The notes beneath the pieces are model-generated. The model was not told where the DNA came from. It was given only the letters and a program-made list of their open reading frames with translations, and made no database searches. From contig NZ_QNFY01000001.1 in NCBI RefSeq assembly GCF_003290185.1, forward strand, positions 310,001-374,000: 64,000 nt of DNA, given 5' to 3'. Below are positions 26,085 to 34,109 of this stretch, in pieces. Position numbers and translations under genes: made by a program. Numbering within the stretch: the first letter of the stretch is position 1; every line of letters starts with the position of its first letter. This DNA comes from Chryseobacterium lathyri (lineage in GTDB: Bacteria > Bacteroidota > Bacteroidia > Flavobacteriales > Weeksellaceae).

Positions 26085-26777
26085 CTATTTGAATTTATAA
26101 GCTAAACCAACCTGTAATGCGTTGTTTCTAACGGCATCGTATGAATTGTACTTGTAGATATCTGTAACTCCGGCCGTGAATCTGGCTGTAACTGCAAGAT
26201 TTTGAGTGAAATAATAACCTGCTCCGATACCTATTCCAAAATTGAATTTATTGAATAAGTCCATAACAATTTTATCAGAATAACTCTGTGTACTGCTTGC
26301 TCCGTCCTGATTACTGGTTTGAGTGAGGTCACCTTTGGATCTCCCACCCAGAAGGAATCCGAATTCCGGACCTGCTTCTACATATAATTCAGGCAACAGA
26401 TTGTACTGAAGCATTAATGGTACTGAAAGATAGCTTAAAGAAAGGGTTTCTTTATTGTTCATTCTGGCGTCAGGAATATCAAAGTTGATGGTGCTTTCTA
26501 TTTTTGAGCCCAATCCGTTATATAATATTTCCGGCTGAACACTGAATTTGCCTGAAACCGGAATATTGACGAAAGCTCCTGCATTAAATCCAATCTTTGA
26601 CTTTCGCTCATAATTTGACCAATAATAAATATCCTCATTTCCATCAGTGTGAGAAGAAATGTTCATTCCTCCTTTTACTCCAAAAGTAATGGGAGATTTA
26701 GATATAGTCTCTGTTTTTTCCTGTGCAAATACCAATGAGCCTGCCGTAACGGCTAATCCTAAAAATAACTTTCTCAT
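26085..26777 (-). CDS. outer-membrane beta-barrel (porin family) protein, paralogue 2
   Basis: Signal peptide MRKLFLGLAVTAGSLVFAQ, then a barrel of about 210 residues with ELYVEAGPEFGFLLGGRSKG and the terminal strand LQVGLAYKFK. It is closest to paralogue 3: both share FNKFNFGIGIGAGYYFTQN and similar ends. The frame stays open to 26840, but the signal peptide start at 26777 lies 4 bp after the stop of paralogue 3, so they form a two-gene operon. No separate promoter was seen. Confidence 0.87.
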   Translation of the reverse strand: MRKLFLGLAVTAGSLVFAQEKTETISKSPITFGVKGGMNISSHTDGNEDIYYWSNYERKSKIGFNAGAFVNIPVSGKFSVQPEILYNGLGSKIESTINFDIPDARMNNKETLSLSYLSVPLMLQYNLLPELYVEAGPEFGFLLGGRSKGDLTQTSNQDGASSTQSYSDKIVMDLFNKFNFGIGIGAGYYFTQNLAVTARFTAGVTDIYKYNSYDAVRNNALQVGLAYKFK

Positions 26778-26781
26778 ATTA

Positions 26782-27465
26782 TTATTTGAATTTATAAGCC
26801 ACACCCACCTGGAATGCATTATTTCTAACAGTATCTGCACTGTTTTCTTTAAAGATATCTGTAATACCCGCAGTAAATCTGGCTGTTACCCCAAAATTCT
26901 GTGTAAAATAATATCCTGCTCCAATTCCGATCCCGAAATTGAATTTATTATATAAATCTTTAACAATTTTTTCTGAAAATGTTGTTGTCTGCGTAGTCGT
27001 AGTATTTCCGGAAGTTTTGGTAGTGGTAATATCACCTTTATCTTTTCCTCCTAACAGAAATCCGAATTCCGGACCTGCTTCTACATAAAGCTGAGGGAGG
27101 ATATTGTACTGTACCATTACAGGCACGGCAAGATAGCTCAGTGTCTTTTTATAATCTACTTCTCTGGTGTATCTGTCAGAATTGGAGTAATACACTTCTC
27201 TTTCTTCAGTTTTTGAACCTAGCTGATTGAAAAGAAGCTCCGGCTGAATGCTGAATTTCTCTGCTACCGGAATATTGGCAAATACTCCGGCGTTAAAACC
27301 AGGCTTCAGTTTCTGGTCATTATCATACTGATCCACTTTGCTTAGTGTTGAAGCGTTGAATCCTGCTTTAACCCCAAAAGTAACAGGTGTAGAAGATTTT
27401 GTTTTTTCTTGAGCATTAACCGAAAGGCTTGCTGCAATTGCTAATCCTAAAATTAGTTTTTTCAT
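26782..27465 (-). CDS. outer-membrane beta-barrel (porin family) protein, paralogue 3
   Basis: A 227-residue barrel protein with signal peptide MKKLILGLAIAASLSVNAQ, the shared YVEAGPEFGFLLGGKDKG motif and the C-terminal FQVGVAYKFK. Loop regions such as TTTKTSGNTTTTQTTTF are Thr-rich and differ most among the paralogues, as expected for surface loops. First gene of the paralogue 3-2 operon, directly behind a sigma-54-type promoter. Confidence 0.88.
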   Translation of the reverse strand: MKKLILGLAIAASLSVNAQEKTKSSTPVTFGVKAGFNASTLSKVDQYDNDQKLKPGFNAGVFANIPVAEKFSIQPELLFNQLGSKTEEREVYYSNSDRYTREVDYKKTLSYLAVPVMVQYNILPQLYVEAGPEFGFLLGGKDKGDITTTKTSGNTTTTQTTTFSEKIVKDLYNKFNFGIGIGAGYYFTQNFGVTARFTAGITDIFKENSADTVRNNAFQVGVAYKFK

Positions 27466-27500
27466 GGTTATAAAGTTTTAACTTATTTCTCCGTACTTCA

Positions 27501-27516
27501 GCAAAATTCCCGCCAA
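27501..27516 (-). promoter_or_regulatory. sigma-54 (-24/-12) promoter of the paralogue 3-2 operon
   Basis: Minus-strand TTGGCGGGAATTTTGC keeps the TGGC and TTGC blocks at exact spacing. The predicted start gives a leader of about 24 bases. A symmetric ATGA-N6-TCAT lies at 27527-27540, 10 bp further upstream. Confidence 0.6.
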
Positions 27517-27545
27517 AGAGAATAAAATGACAAAAATCATGTTAA

Positions 27546-27657
27546 ACGCGAAAAAGTCAGGCTTAGATAAATAAACCTGACCTTTTCTATTGAAATCAAT
27601 TTATATATGAAGAAACTTTGCTGTAGACATTTATAAAATATAAATGCTTTCAGCTTA
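27546..27657 (-). ncRNA. candidate small RNA transcribed from an orphan sigma-54 promoter
   Basis: A sigma-54-type promoter (27668-27683) is followed on the minus strand by about 75-100 bases without a gene and then a terminator hairpin (27551-27586). A transcript of roughly 110 bases would result. The only reading frame in it is a nine-codon one (MSTAKFLHI). The alternative is the scar of a lost fifth paralogue, because promoter and terminator are both of the type found around the intact copies. Confidence 0.25.
27551..27586 (-). terminator. terminator-like hairpin inside the paralogue 4-3 spacer
   Basis: GTCAGG / CCTGAC extended by a G.U and four A:T pairs, with five Ts following on the minus strand. 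It precedes the promoter of paralogue 3 and does not belong to any intact gene. Confidence 0.5.
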
Positions 27658-27667
27658 TCTACAAATG

Positions 27668-27683
27668 GCAAAATTCTTGCCAA
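27668..27683 (-). promoter_or_regulatory. orphan sigma-54 (-24/-12) promoter
   Basis: Minus-strand TTGGCAAGAATTTTGC is as good a match as that of paralogue 1, but no gene begins within the next 190 bp before paralogue 3. It drives either a small RNA or a remnant. Confidence 0.55.
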
Positions 27684-27711
27684 AAAAGATGAAGATATTG
27701 TGTGCATAAAA

Positions 27712-27740
27712 AAACCGAATTAAATAAATTAATCCGGCTT
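27712..27740 (-). terminator. terminator of barrel paralogue 4
   Basis: Ten-bp arms pair fully on the minus strand with two G.U (AAGCCGGATT / AATTCGGTTT) and are followed by seven Ts. Confidence 0.65.
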
Positions 27741-27780
27741 TCTATTGAATATAAAATTTGTTTCTGAATGTTAAAGCTTA

Positions 27781-28416
27781 CTATTTGAATTTATAAGCTA
27801 ATCCTACTTGGAATACATTGTTTTTTACTGCATCAGATCCGTTAGGTCTGTCTTTAGCAACGTCTGTAAGACCAGCAACATATCTTGCTGTAAGTCCGAA
27901 GTTCGGAGTGAAGTAATACCCTGCACCGATACCAATACCAAAGTTGAAAGTTTTCAAATCATCTTTGTAGTTATCGGAAGTAGAAGAGTTTCCGTTATTT
28001 TCGTTTTTAATTTTGTTTTTTGCACTTACCAAGAATCCGAATTCCGGACCTGCTTCTACATAAAGATTAGGGATCAGGTTGTACTGGAACATTACCGGTA
28101 CAGCGATATAATCTAATTTAGTTGAAGAAGAATACTTAGTCCCTAATAGAGTGTAATCTGCTTTTGCACCATATTGAGAATACAATACCTCCGGCTGAAC
28201 ACTGAATGATTCTGCTACTGGAATATTCGCAAATACACCTGCATTGAAACCGATTTTAGATTTTTGATCATCCAAACCTTCGTCTTTAGAAAGAGAAGAT
28301 ACGTTCATTCCACCTTTTACACCAAATGTTACCGGGTTAGAAGAAGATGATGGAGTCTGCTGAGCAAACGCTAATGAACTTGCAGTTACTGCCAATCCTA
28401 AAATTAACTTTTTCAT
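27781..28416 (-). CDS. outer-membrane beta-barrel (porin family) protein, paralogue 4
   Basis: A 211-residue barrel with signal peptide MKKLILGLAVTASSLAFAQ, NLYVEAGPEFGFLVSAK, GIGAGYYFTPNFGLTARYV and terminal FQVGLAYKFK. It is the shortest of the four and has its own promoter and terminator. Role unknown; as an abundant surface protein family, differential expression of the four copies is plausible. Confidence 0.88.
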   Translation of the reverse strand: MKKLILGLAVTASSLAFAQQTPSSSSNPVTFGVKGGMNVSSLSKDEGLDDQKSKIGFNAGVFANIPVAESFSVQPEVLYSQYGAKADYTLLGTKYSSSTKLDYIAVPVMFQYNLIPNLYVEAGPEFGFLVSAKNKIKNENNGNSSTSDNYKDDLKTFNFGIGIGAGYYFTPNFGLTARYVAGLTDVAKDRPNGSDAVKNNVFQVGLAYKFK

Positions 28417-28504
28417 AACTTTAATTTTTTTAATATTTTACTATTCTAATTTTAAATTTTACTACTGTCAAAAACTTACTACTGAGTTTGACGCAGATTA
28501 TCTT

Positions 28505-28520
28505 TCAAATTGCTTGCCAA
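28505..28520 (-). promoter_or_regulatory. sigma-54-like promoter of barrel paralogue 4 (weak -12)
   Basis: Minus-strand TTGGCAAGCAATTTGA keeps the -24 block perfectly but has TTGA in place of TTGC at -12. The leader would be about 77 bases. ATGA-N6-TCAG lies 12 bp further upstream (28532-28545), similar to the site before paralogue 3. Confidence 0.45.
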
Positions 28521-28549
28521 AAACAGATAACATGATAAAAGTCAGTAAA

Positions 28550-28578
28550 AAAAGCAGCCTAAATTACAAGCTGCTTTT
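28550..28578 (-). terminator. terminator downstream of aroB
   Basis: Nine-bp perfect stem AAAAGCAGC / GCTGCTTTT with seven Ts on the minus strand, about 118 bp after the aroB stop. Confidence 0.7.
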
Positions 28579-28594
28579 ATTTAAAATATTGATT

Positions 28595-28651
28595 ATTAAT
28601 AATTTACATTAAAAAACAAACGTTTGTTTAGAGATAATCTAAATTATTAAT
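28595..28651. repeat. nested palindrome between aroB and barrel paralogue 4
   Basis: A perfect 16-bp palindrome AAACAAACGTTTGTTT (28614-28629) lies inside a second, nearly concentric pair of 11-bp arms ATTAATAATTT / AAATTATTAAT. It lies just past the aroB 3' end, upstream of the terminator. A regulator site or structured 3' end are both possible. Confidence 0.5.
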
Positions 28652-28695
28652 TCCATTAAAATAGTAAAGAAGAATGATTCTTTTGTATAAATAAT

Positions 28696-29742
28696 TTAAG
28701 CATTATTCAATTTTCTGTAAAAATCCAGAGACTTCAAAATGTTTTCCTCACTGCATTGGTGGTCATAGGTACACGAACCGATTCCTGAAAGTAATGAAAA
28801 ATTAATTTTGCGGTCTGTATTCTTTTTATCGTTCAGCAAAAGAGCAGTAATACTTTCATCCGTAAAATCACTGATGTCAAGATAAGGGTAGTACCTCTGA
28901 ATGTTTTCCACAATATCCGCGGCATCCTGTTGGGTAATAAGATCTTCAAGATAAGCCAGATGGGCTTCACAGATCATTCCCATGGCAACAGCTTCACCGT
29001 GAAGAATAGGGTTTCCTTGGCTAAGGCAGAGACTTTCTACGGAATGCCCGATTGTATGTCCGAAATTTAAGGTCTTCCTAATGTTTCTTTCATGAAAATC
29101 TTTTTCCACGACGTCCTGTTTGATATCCATTGAAGTCTGGATATGGGGAACTACAGCTTCTACATCAAGTTTGTGGATCTGAATAAGACTGTCCCAATGC
29201 GCTTTGTCAGCAATAAGGCCATGCTTCAGCATTTCTGCAAAACCACTCCGCAATTCTTTAAACGGAAGTGTTTCCAGAAACTTAGGATAAATGAAAATCT
29301 GTTCCGGAAAGGCAAAAGTTCCTACCATATTTTTATAATGCATAAGGTCTATCCCTGTTTTTCCTCCGATAGAGGCATCACACATTGATAAAAGGGTAGT
29401 AGGAATATTAATGAACTGAACTCCTCTTTTATAGGTAGAGGCTACAAAACCACCCATATCCGTAATTACACCGCCACCAAGGTTAATGACAAGCGCTTTT
29501 CTGTCTGCCTGCATTTCGGTAAGAATCTCCCATAGCTGGTTGGCGGTCTGGATGTTTTTCATTTCTTCGCCAGCCTCAATCTCAAGAATTTCGAAGTTTA
29601 GGTCTGTTTCCATATTGCCTAATAGAACCGGAAGACAATATTCATGGGTATTTTCATCAACTAAAATAAAGATCTTACTGAAAGATTTTTCGTGAAGGAA
29701 AGTATTTAATTGAGAAAAATCATCGTTTAATATTGTTATCAT
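28696..29742 (-). CDS. aroB: 3-dehydroquinate synthase
   Basis: Second step of the shikimate pathway, converting DAHP to 3-dehydroquinate with NAD+ and zinc. Visible are the dinucleotide-binding NLGGGVITDMGGFVAS, KRGVQFINIPTTLLSMCDAS, GFAEMLKHGLI (zinc Glu region) and the zinc histidines in NFGHTIGHSVESL and ILHGEAVAMGM. The 348 residues are normal. It is transcribed away from the pseudouridine synthase gene, with its own -7 box in the shared gap. Confidence 0.97.
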   Translation of the reverse strand: MITILNDDFSQLNTFLHEKSFSKIFILVDENTHEYCLPVLLGNMETDLNFEILEIEAGEEMKNIQTANQLWEILTEMQADRKALVINLGGGVITDMGGFVASTYKRGVQFINIPTTLLSMCDASIGGKTGIDLMHYKNMVGTFAFPEQIFIYPKFLETLPFKELRSGFAEMLKHGLIADKAHWDSLIQIHKLDVEAVVPHIQTSMDIKQDVVEKDFHERNIRKTLNFGHTIGHSVESLCLSQGNPILHGEAVAMGMICEAHLAYLEDLITQQDAADIVENIQRYYPYLDISDFTDESITALLLNDKKNTDRKINFSLLSGIGSCTYDHQCSEENILKSLDFYRKLNNA

Positions 29743-29780
29743 TATTGGAGTTTCTTTAAAATTAAAATAAAACTATTCTG

Positions 29781-29788
29781 CAAAGTTA
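29781..29788 (-). promoter_or_regulatory. -7 promoter box TAACTTTG of aroB
   Basis: A perfect TAnnTTTG on the minus strand, 38 bp upstream of the aroB ATG, within a 101-bp divergent gap. Confidence 0.5.
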
Positions 29789-29821
29789 TGATTCTTAATT
29801 TTTAACTCGTAACTAAATTAC

Positions 29822-29829
29822 TATCTTTG
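29822..29829 (+). promoter_or_regulatory. -7 promoter box TATCTTTG of the pseudouridine synthase gene
   Basis: A perfect TAnnTTTG, 14 bp upstream of the ATG, giving a leader of only a few bases. Confidence 0.5.
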
Positions 29830-29843
29830 CAGAAATTTTTAGA

Positions 29844-31028
29844 ATGAGCAGAGATAACAATAATTCAGAAAGACCAAAAAGACCAAGAACTTCAACAAGA
29901 AACAATTCTGATGATTCTCGTGCTTCTAGATCTGGAAATTCTTCAGGATCAAAACCTTTTAAGAAGCCTTTTCCAAAAGCTGGTGAAAGAAATACTGACT
30001 ATAAAGGAAGCAATTCGAAGTTTGAGCCGAAACCTTTTAAGAAAAGCGGAGATAACCCTACGAACAGAGATGAGGACTCCGGGGCAAAAACTGAGAGCAG
30101 AGCTTATATTACCAATTCAAGTGAAGGACGTGAGAGAAAAACTTTTGGTAAGTCAGCACCCAAAAAAGGCGGAAAAAGTTTTGATACCAGAGACAAGTAT
30201 GAAAGAGGCAGCCTGAAATACGGAAGAAGACCATCCGCTGGAGATGACAAAAATGATGATAAGGCAAGATCTTTTGTACAGAAAAGAAGGTTAAACAAAA
30301 TTGAGAAAGATGTTCATAAGGACACCATCCGTCTGAACAAGTATATTGCCAATTCCGGGATCTGCAGCAGAAGAGAGGCTGATGAACTGATTACGCAAGG
30401 ACTTGTGGAAGTAAACGGACAGGTGGTAACTGAAATGGGATATCAGGTTCAGAAGACTGATAAAGTAGTTTTCGACGGCCAGGGTATTACCCCGGAAAAA
30501 CCGGTATATGTGCTTCTAAACAAGCCAAAGGGATACATATCCACAACTAAGGACGACAAAGCCAGAAAAACAGTAATGGATCTGGTTGCTAATGCATCAC
30601 CATACCGTTTGTTTCCTGTAGGAAGACTGGATCGTTCTACAACCGGAGTTATTCTTTTGACAAATGACGGGCACATGACGAAAAAGCTGACACATCCTTC
30701 TTTTGATGCCAAAAAGATCTACCACGTAACCCTGGATAAGAAACTGACCCATGAAGATATGAAACTGATTGTGGAAGGGATCCGCCTTGATGAAGGGGTA
30801 GCCGTTGTAGATCAGATTTCTTTTATTGAAGGAAAACCTAAAAATGAGATAGGAATCGAAATTCATATTGGCTGGAACCGTGTGATCAGAAGAATTTTCC
30901 AAAGACTTGGATATGAAGTGGAAGCTTTGGACAGAGTGATGTTTGCAGGTCTTACGAAAAAGAACATCAAACGTGGCCATTGGAGAATCCTTACAGATCT
31001 GGAAGTTAATAATCTTAAAATGCTTTAA
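29844..31028 (+). CDS. rRNA pseudouridine synthase (RsuA/RluB family) with long basic N-terminal tail
   Basis: Isomerises uridine to pseudouridine in rRNA. An S4 RNA-binding domain (RLNKYIANSGICSRREADEL, about 163-182 onward) is followed by the catalytic domain with GRLDRSTTGVILLTNDG, where D263 is the catalytic aspartate, and GWNRVIRRIFQRLGYEV. The first 150 or so residues are a Lys/Arg/Ser/Gly-rich disordered extension absent from the Escherichia coli enzymes but common in Bacteroidota. The exact target uridine cannot be read; an RluB-type role in 23S rRNA is most likely. Confidence 0.92.
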   Translation: MSRDNNNSERPKRPRTSTRNNSDDSRASRSGNSSGSKPFKKPFPKAGERNTDYKGSNSKFEPKPFKKSGDNPTNRDEDSGAKTESRAYITNSSEGRERKTFGKSAPKKGGKSFDTRDKYERGSLKYGRRPSAGDDKNDDKARSFVQKRRLNKIEKDVHKDTIRLNKYIANSGICSRREADELITQGLVEVNGQVVTEMGYQVQKTDKVVFDGQGITPEKPVYVLLNKPKGYISTTKDDKARKTVMDLVANASPYRLFPVGRLDRSTTGVILLTNDGHMTKKLTHPSFDAKKIYHVTLDKKLTHEDMKLIVEGIRLDEGVAVVDQISFIEGKPKNEIGIEIHIGWNRVIRRIFQRLGYEVEALDRVMFAGLTKKNIKRGHWRILTDLEVNNLKML

Positions 31029-31131
31029 TAAGTTTGAGTTATAAATTATGACTGACGAATCTGCTGATTCTGCTGATTCTGCATCATAATTGAATATTCG
31101 GCTTAAATCATTTAAGGAAATTATACGTATT

Positions 31132-31166
31132 AAAAAGGCGCAGAAATTTTATTTCTGCGCCTTTTT
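31132..31166. terminator. strong bidirectional terminator between the pseudouridine synthase gene and pncA
   Basis: A perfect 15-bp stem AAAAAGGCGCAGAAA / TTTCTGCGCCTTTTT with a 5-base loop, between convergent genes. Upstream of it, at about 31059-31082, is a short tandem run of CTGATTCTG. Confidence 0.9.
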
Positions 31167-31225
31167 CTTATCGGTATATTTATAATTGAAAATAGTTTAT
31201 GGCTTTCAAAATTATAGTGTAAATC

Positions 31226-31831
31226 CTATCCGAGAACTGTAACTCCTTTTTGGATCATCTCATAAATAGCATCTCTGCCATTATCAGGCTTTACATTAAC
31301 GGCTTTCGTTCCATTGAAATGAAGACATGTGATATATCCGTTTGCAAGCGCATCTGTACACGTAAATTTCACACAATAATCCATTGCAAGACCAACAATT
31401 TCAAGCAACTGAATTTCATGATACTTTAAAAAATCATCCAGCCCTGTTTTCATAAAGTGATTGTTGTCCTGAAATCCACTGTAGCTGTCAATTTCTGAAT
31501 TTTTTCCTTTTTGGATAATGTGGGTTACTTTATCTCTGTTCAGATCTTTGTGGAATTCTGCCCCGAAAGTACCCTGGATACAATGATCCGGCCACATGAA
31601 CTGTGGTACGCCGTTCAGGATAATGCTTTCGCCAACTTTTCTGTTGTTGTTGCTGGCAAAACTTTTATGATCGGCAGGATGCCAGTCCTGTGTAAGAACG
31701 ATCTGGTCATATTCATTTTCTTCCATCAGAAGATTAATATAAGGGATGACCTCATTGGCTTCAGGAACTGCTAATGCGCCGCCTTCACAGAAATCATTCT
31801 GTACATCTACGATTATTAACGCTTTTTTCAT
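31226..31831 (-). CDS. pncA: nicotinamidase (bifunctional nicotinamidase/pyrazinamidase)
   Basis: Deamidates nicotinamide to nicotinate in NAD salvage. The catalytic triad is visible: D9 in VDVQNDF, the lysine in IIQKGKNSEID, and the cysteine in GLAMDYCVKFT. D49, H51 and H55 in DWHPADH fall in the metal-binding region. The frame extends 22 codons upstream (to 31897), but the ATG giving MKKALIIVDVQNDF starts the conserved domain and gives 201 residues, so it was chosen. Confidence 0.96.
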   Translation of the reverse strand: MKKALIIVDVQNDFCEGGALAVPEANEVIPYINLLMEENEYDQIVLTQDWHPADHKSFASNNNRKVGESIILNGVPQFMWPDHCIQGTFGAEFHKDLNRDKVTHIIQKGKNSEIDSYSGFQDNNHFMKTGLDDFLKYHEIQLLEIVGLAMDYCVKFTCTDALANGYITCLHFNGTKAVNVKPDNGRDAIYEMIQKGVTVLG

Positions 31832-31951
31832 ATTTAGATTTCTCGAATTTTGGATAAAATTACTCAAAAAACTCTCCAAAACTGAATTATCGGACAAATC
31901 GGCAATATAATTTTAAAAAACAGATAGGAGCAAGGTCTGAGAAAACTAAAA

Positions 31952-32178
31952 TTAACCTGAGTTCGGGATAAGGCATTCCTGTTTTTAACATGGTAAGGAA
32001 GCCTGAAGCTGGAAGAGGGAAGTTATTGAGGTCGTAAAAAATAACTATACCTCGGTTTTTTATTAATTTTTTTAAGAATAATAATTCAATTTTAACTATA
32101 GTCCAATAGTAACTTCAAGCACCCCTCTTCCTGCTTCCAGCACTTCAATCTTAATTTCTTCTCCCGAACTCAGGTTAA
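31952..32178. repeat. 227-bp inverted-repeat intergenic element
   Basis: Perfect 17-bp terminal inverted repeats (TTAACCTGAGTTCGGGA and its complement) enclose further complementary blocks, such as GAAGCTGGAAGAGG and CCTCTTCCTGCTTCCAGC. It fills most of the 368-bp gap between pncA and the helicase gene. The inner GCTGGAAG...CTTCCAGC type blocks recur at 49061-49205, pointing to one repeat family. No gene lies inside. Confidence 0.6.
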
Positions 32179-32240
32179 AATTATTAAACTTTTGCTTGTA
32201 GGAGATACAATTTCGGGCTATCTGTCAAATATCAATAGCT

Positions 32241-32248
32241 TATCTTTG
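32241..32248 (+). promoter_or_regulatory. -7 promoter box TATCTTTG of the DEAD-box helicase gene
   Basis: A perfect TAnnTTTG, 17 bp upstream of the ATG, just past the inverted-repeat element. Confidence 0.5.
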
Positions 32249-32265
32249 CACCAAATAAGTATTTT

Positions 32266-33408
32266 ATGTCATTTGAGTCGTTAGGATTATCACACAATAT
32301 TATTCGTTCTGTCAACAAATTAGGTTATCTGAAGCCATTTCCGATTCAGGAGAAGGCTGTTCCTGTAATTCTGCAGGGAAAAGATCTGATGGGAATTGCA
32401 CAGACGGGTTCCGGAAAAACGGCTTGTTTTGTGATGCCTATTTTAGAAAAATTACAGAATTCAGAAGTTAAAAAAGACCGTAATGTTCAGGTTTTAATAT
32501 TGGTTCCTACACGCGAGCTCGCCATTCAGATTGATGAAGTTTTCAGGGCTTTTACCGAAAATCTGAAACGTGAGGTACGTACTATGGCTGTTTATGGTGG
32601 TGTTTCTATCAATCCGCAGATGAAAGGAATGTTTGGAGTGGAAGTTCTTATTGCAACGCCCGGCCGTTTATTGGATTTAATTGATCATAACGCATTAAGT
32701 ATTTCAGGAATCCAGCATTTAGTGATTGATGAGGCAGATAAAATGTTTCAGCTAGGCTTTGGTGAAGAAATGGATAAGCTTTTCGCACTGATGCCTGTAG
32801 TGAAACAAACGACCCTGTTTTCAGCAACTTTAAATGATAAGGTTTCTGAAATGAAGGAACGCTTATCCATTAATCCTGTAATTATTGAAATTAAAAAAGA
32901 AGAAGTAGAAATTGATAATATCGAGCAGCTGGCCTATCATGTTTCTCCGGAAAATAAAGGTCCTTTTTTACGCTATCTAATTAAAGAGAAGAAGGTTGAA
33001 AAAGCGCTGATATTTGTTTCCTCTACAAGATCTGCAGATAATTTAGTGGAAAAGCTTAAAAAGAATAAAATTAAAGCCGTAGCCATTCACAGTCAGAAAT
33101 CACAGGGTGCCCGTAGAAATAATTTAGAAGAATTTAAAGTAAATGGAGCTCAGATTTTAGTTGCTACAGACCTTATTGGCCGTGGTATCCATATCGAATC
33201 TTTACCTTGTGTAATCAATTATGAATTGCCGCGATCGCCTTTAGATTACATTCACAGGATTGGCAGAACGGGACGTGCAGGCGAAAAAGGAACTGCCATT
33301 AATATTCTGACGGATGACGAACTGCAGCATTTCAGGGTGATCCAAAAAAAGATGGGCAGGAAAGTGACTTTACAGAGAACGGAGGGAATTGATCTGCATG
33401 GTTATTAG
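32266..33408 (+). CDS. DEAD-box ATP-dependent RNA helicase
   Basis: An RNA-unwinding enzyme for ribosome assembly, mRNA decay or cold adaptation. All core motifs are present: the Q motif PFPIQEKAV, Walker A AQTGSGKT, PTRELAIQ, VIDEADKMFQ (DEAD), SAT, IFVSSTRSADNL and HRIGRTGRAGEKG. At 380 residues it is a minimal core with only a short tail after the second RecA domain, so no extra RNA-binding domain is present. It has its own promoter box; a weak gap follows before the DinB-like gene. Confidence 0.94.
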   Translation: MSFESLGLSHNIIRSVNKLGYLKPFPIQEKAVPVILQGKDLMGIAQTGSGKTACFVMPILEKLQNSEVKKDRNVQVLILVPTRELAIQIDEVFRAFTENLKREVRTMAVYGGVSINPQMKGMFGVEVLIATPGRLLDLIDHNALSISGIQHLVIDEADKMFQLGFGEEMDKLFALMPVVKQTTLFSATLNDKVSEMKERLSINPVIIEIKKEEVEIDNIEQLAYHVSPENKGPFLRYLIKEKKVEKALIFVSSTRSADNLVEKLKKNKIKAVAIHSQKSQGARRNNLEEFKVNGAQILVATDLIGRGIHIESLPCVINYELPRSPLDYIHRIGRTGRAGEKGTAINILTDDELQHFRVIQKKMGRKVTLQRTEGIDLHGY

Positions 33409-33572
33409 CAGATGAATTTAATTATATAGCTTCAATTTAGAATTGAAGTTTTTTTATTTTCTCACTCAGTATAATTTTTTGAAATTTTATTTTTTATTGT
33501 CTTTCTGCTTTTCTTGTAGTAATTTTATCACAACAGAAAACTTGATTAAACATACCACCAAGAAAATTAAAA

Positions 33573-34109
33573 ATGAACGATTTAGAGCAAAAGAAATTTC
33601 CCATCGGTCAGTTTCAGCAGTCTGAAAATATCTGTGACACGAAGCTGGATGAGCATATTAAAGTCATCAAGAATTTCCCGGCAAGACTGAAAGATCTGAT
33701 TGAGAATTTCACGGATGAGCAATTAGATACCCCTTACAGAGAAGGAGGATGGATGGTCCGCCAGCTTATTAACCATATTGCAGACAGCCATATCAATAGT
33801 TTTATACGTTTTAAGCTGGCCCTTACAGAAGATAATCCTGTGATCAAACCTTATGATGAGGCCAAATGGGCAGAACTTCAGGATAGTGCCAATATGCCTG
33901 TAAAGCCTGCGATGAGAATGATTAAAGGAACGCATCAGAGATGGACGGTTCTGCTTAATACTCTTACCAATAAACAGTTCGAAAGAACTTTCCGACATCC
34001 TGAACAGAATAAAGATTATGACTTAAGACATTATCTTGCTTTCTATGTATGGCACTGTAATCATCATTTTGCCCACATTGAAAATCTGAAGAGAGAAAAA
34101 GGGTGGTAA
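33573..34109 (+). CDS. YfiT-like DinB-superfamily metal-dependent hydrolase
   Basis: A 178-residue protein of the YfiT group, named as putative bacillithiol-related metal hydrolases or transferases. The N-terminal KKFPIGQFQQ leader is typical, and the three-His metal site is in INHIADSHINS and WHCNHHFAHIENL. A small frame just upstream (33443-33625) overlaps it and is AT-rich, with no sign of coding. The 3' end overlaps the next gene by 7 bases. The nearby ytxJ gene supports a low-molecular-weight-thiol context. Confidence 0.9.
   Translation: MNDLEQKKFPIGQFQQSENICDTKLDEHIKVIKNFPARLKDLIENFTDEQLDTPYREGGWMVRQLINHIADSHINSFIRFKLALTEDNPVIKPYDEAKWAELQDSANMPVKPAMRMIKGTHQRWTVLLNTLTNKQFERTFRHPEQNKDYDLRHYLAFYVWHCNHHFAHIENLKREKGW

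Noticed and set aside
31059..31082. Short tandem CTGATTCTG run, considered as a repeat array or CRISPR fragment
   Set aside because: Only about two and a half contiguous copies with no spacers; no cas genes anywhere in the window.
33443..33625. A 60-codon plus-strand frame upstream of the YfiT-like gene
   Set aside because: AT-rich, Phe/Leu-dominated sequence that overlaps the real gene by more than 50 bases; not convincing as a lipoprotein or leader peptide.
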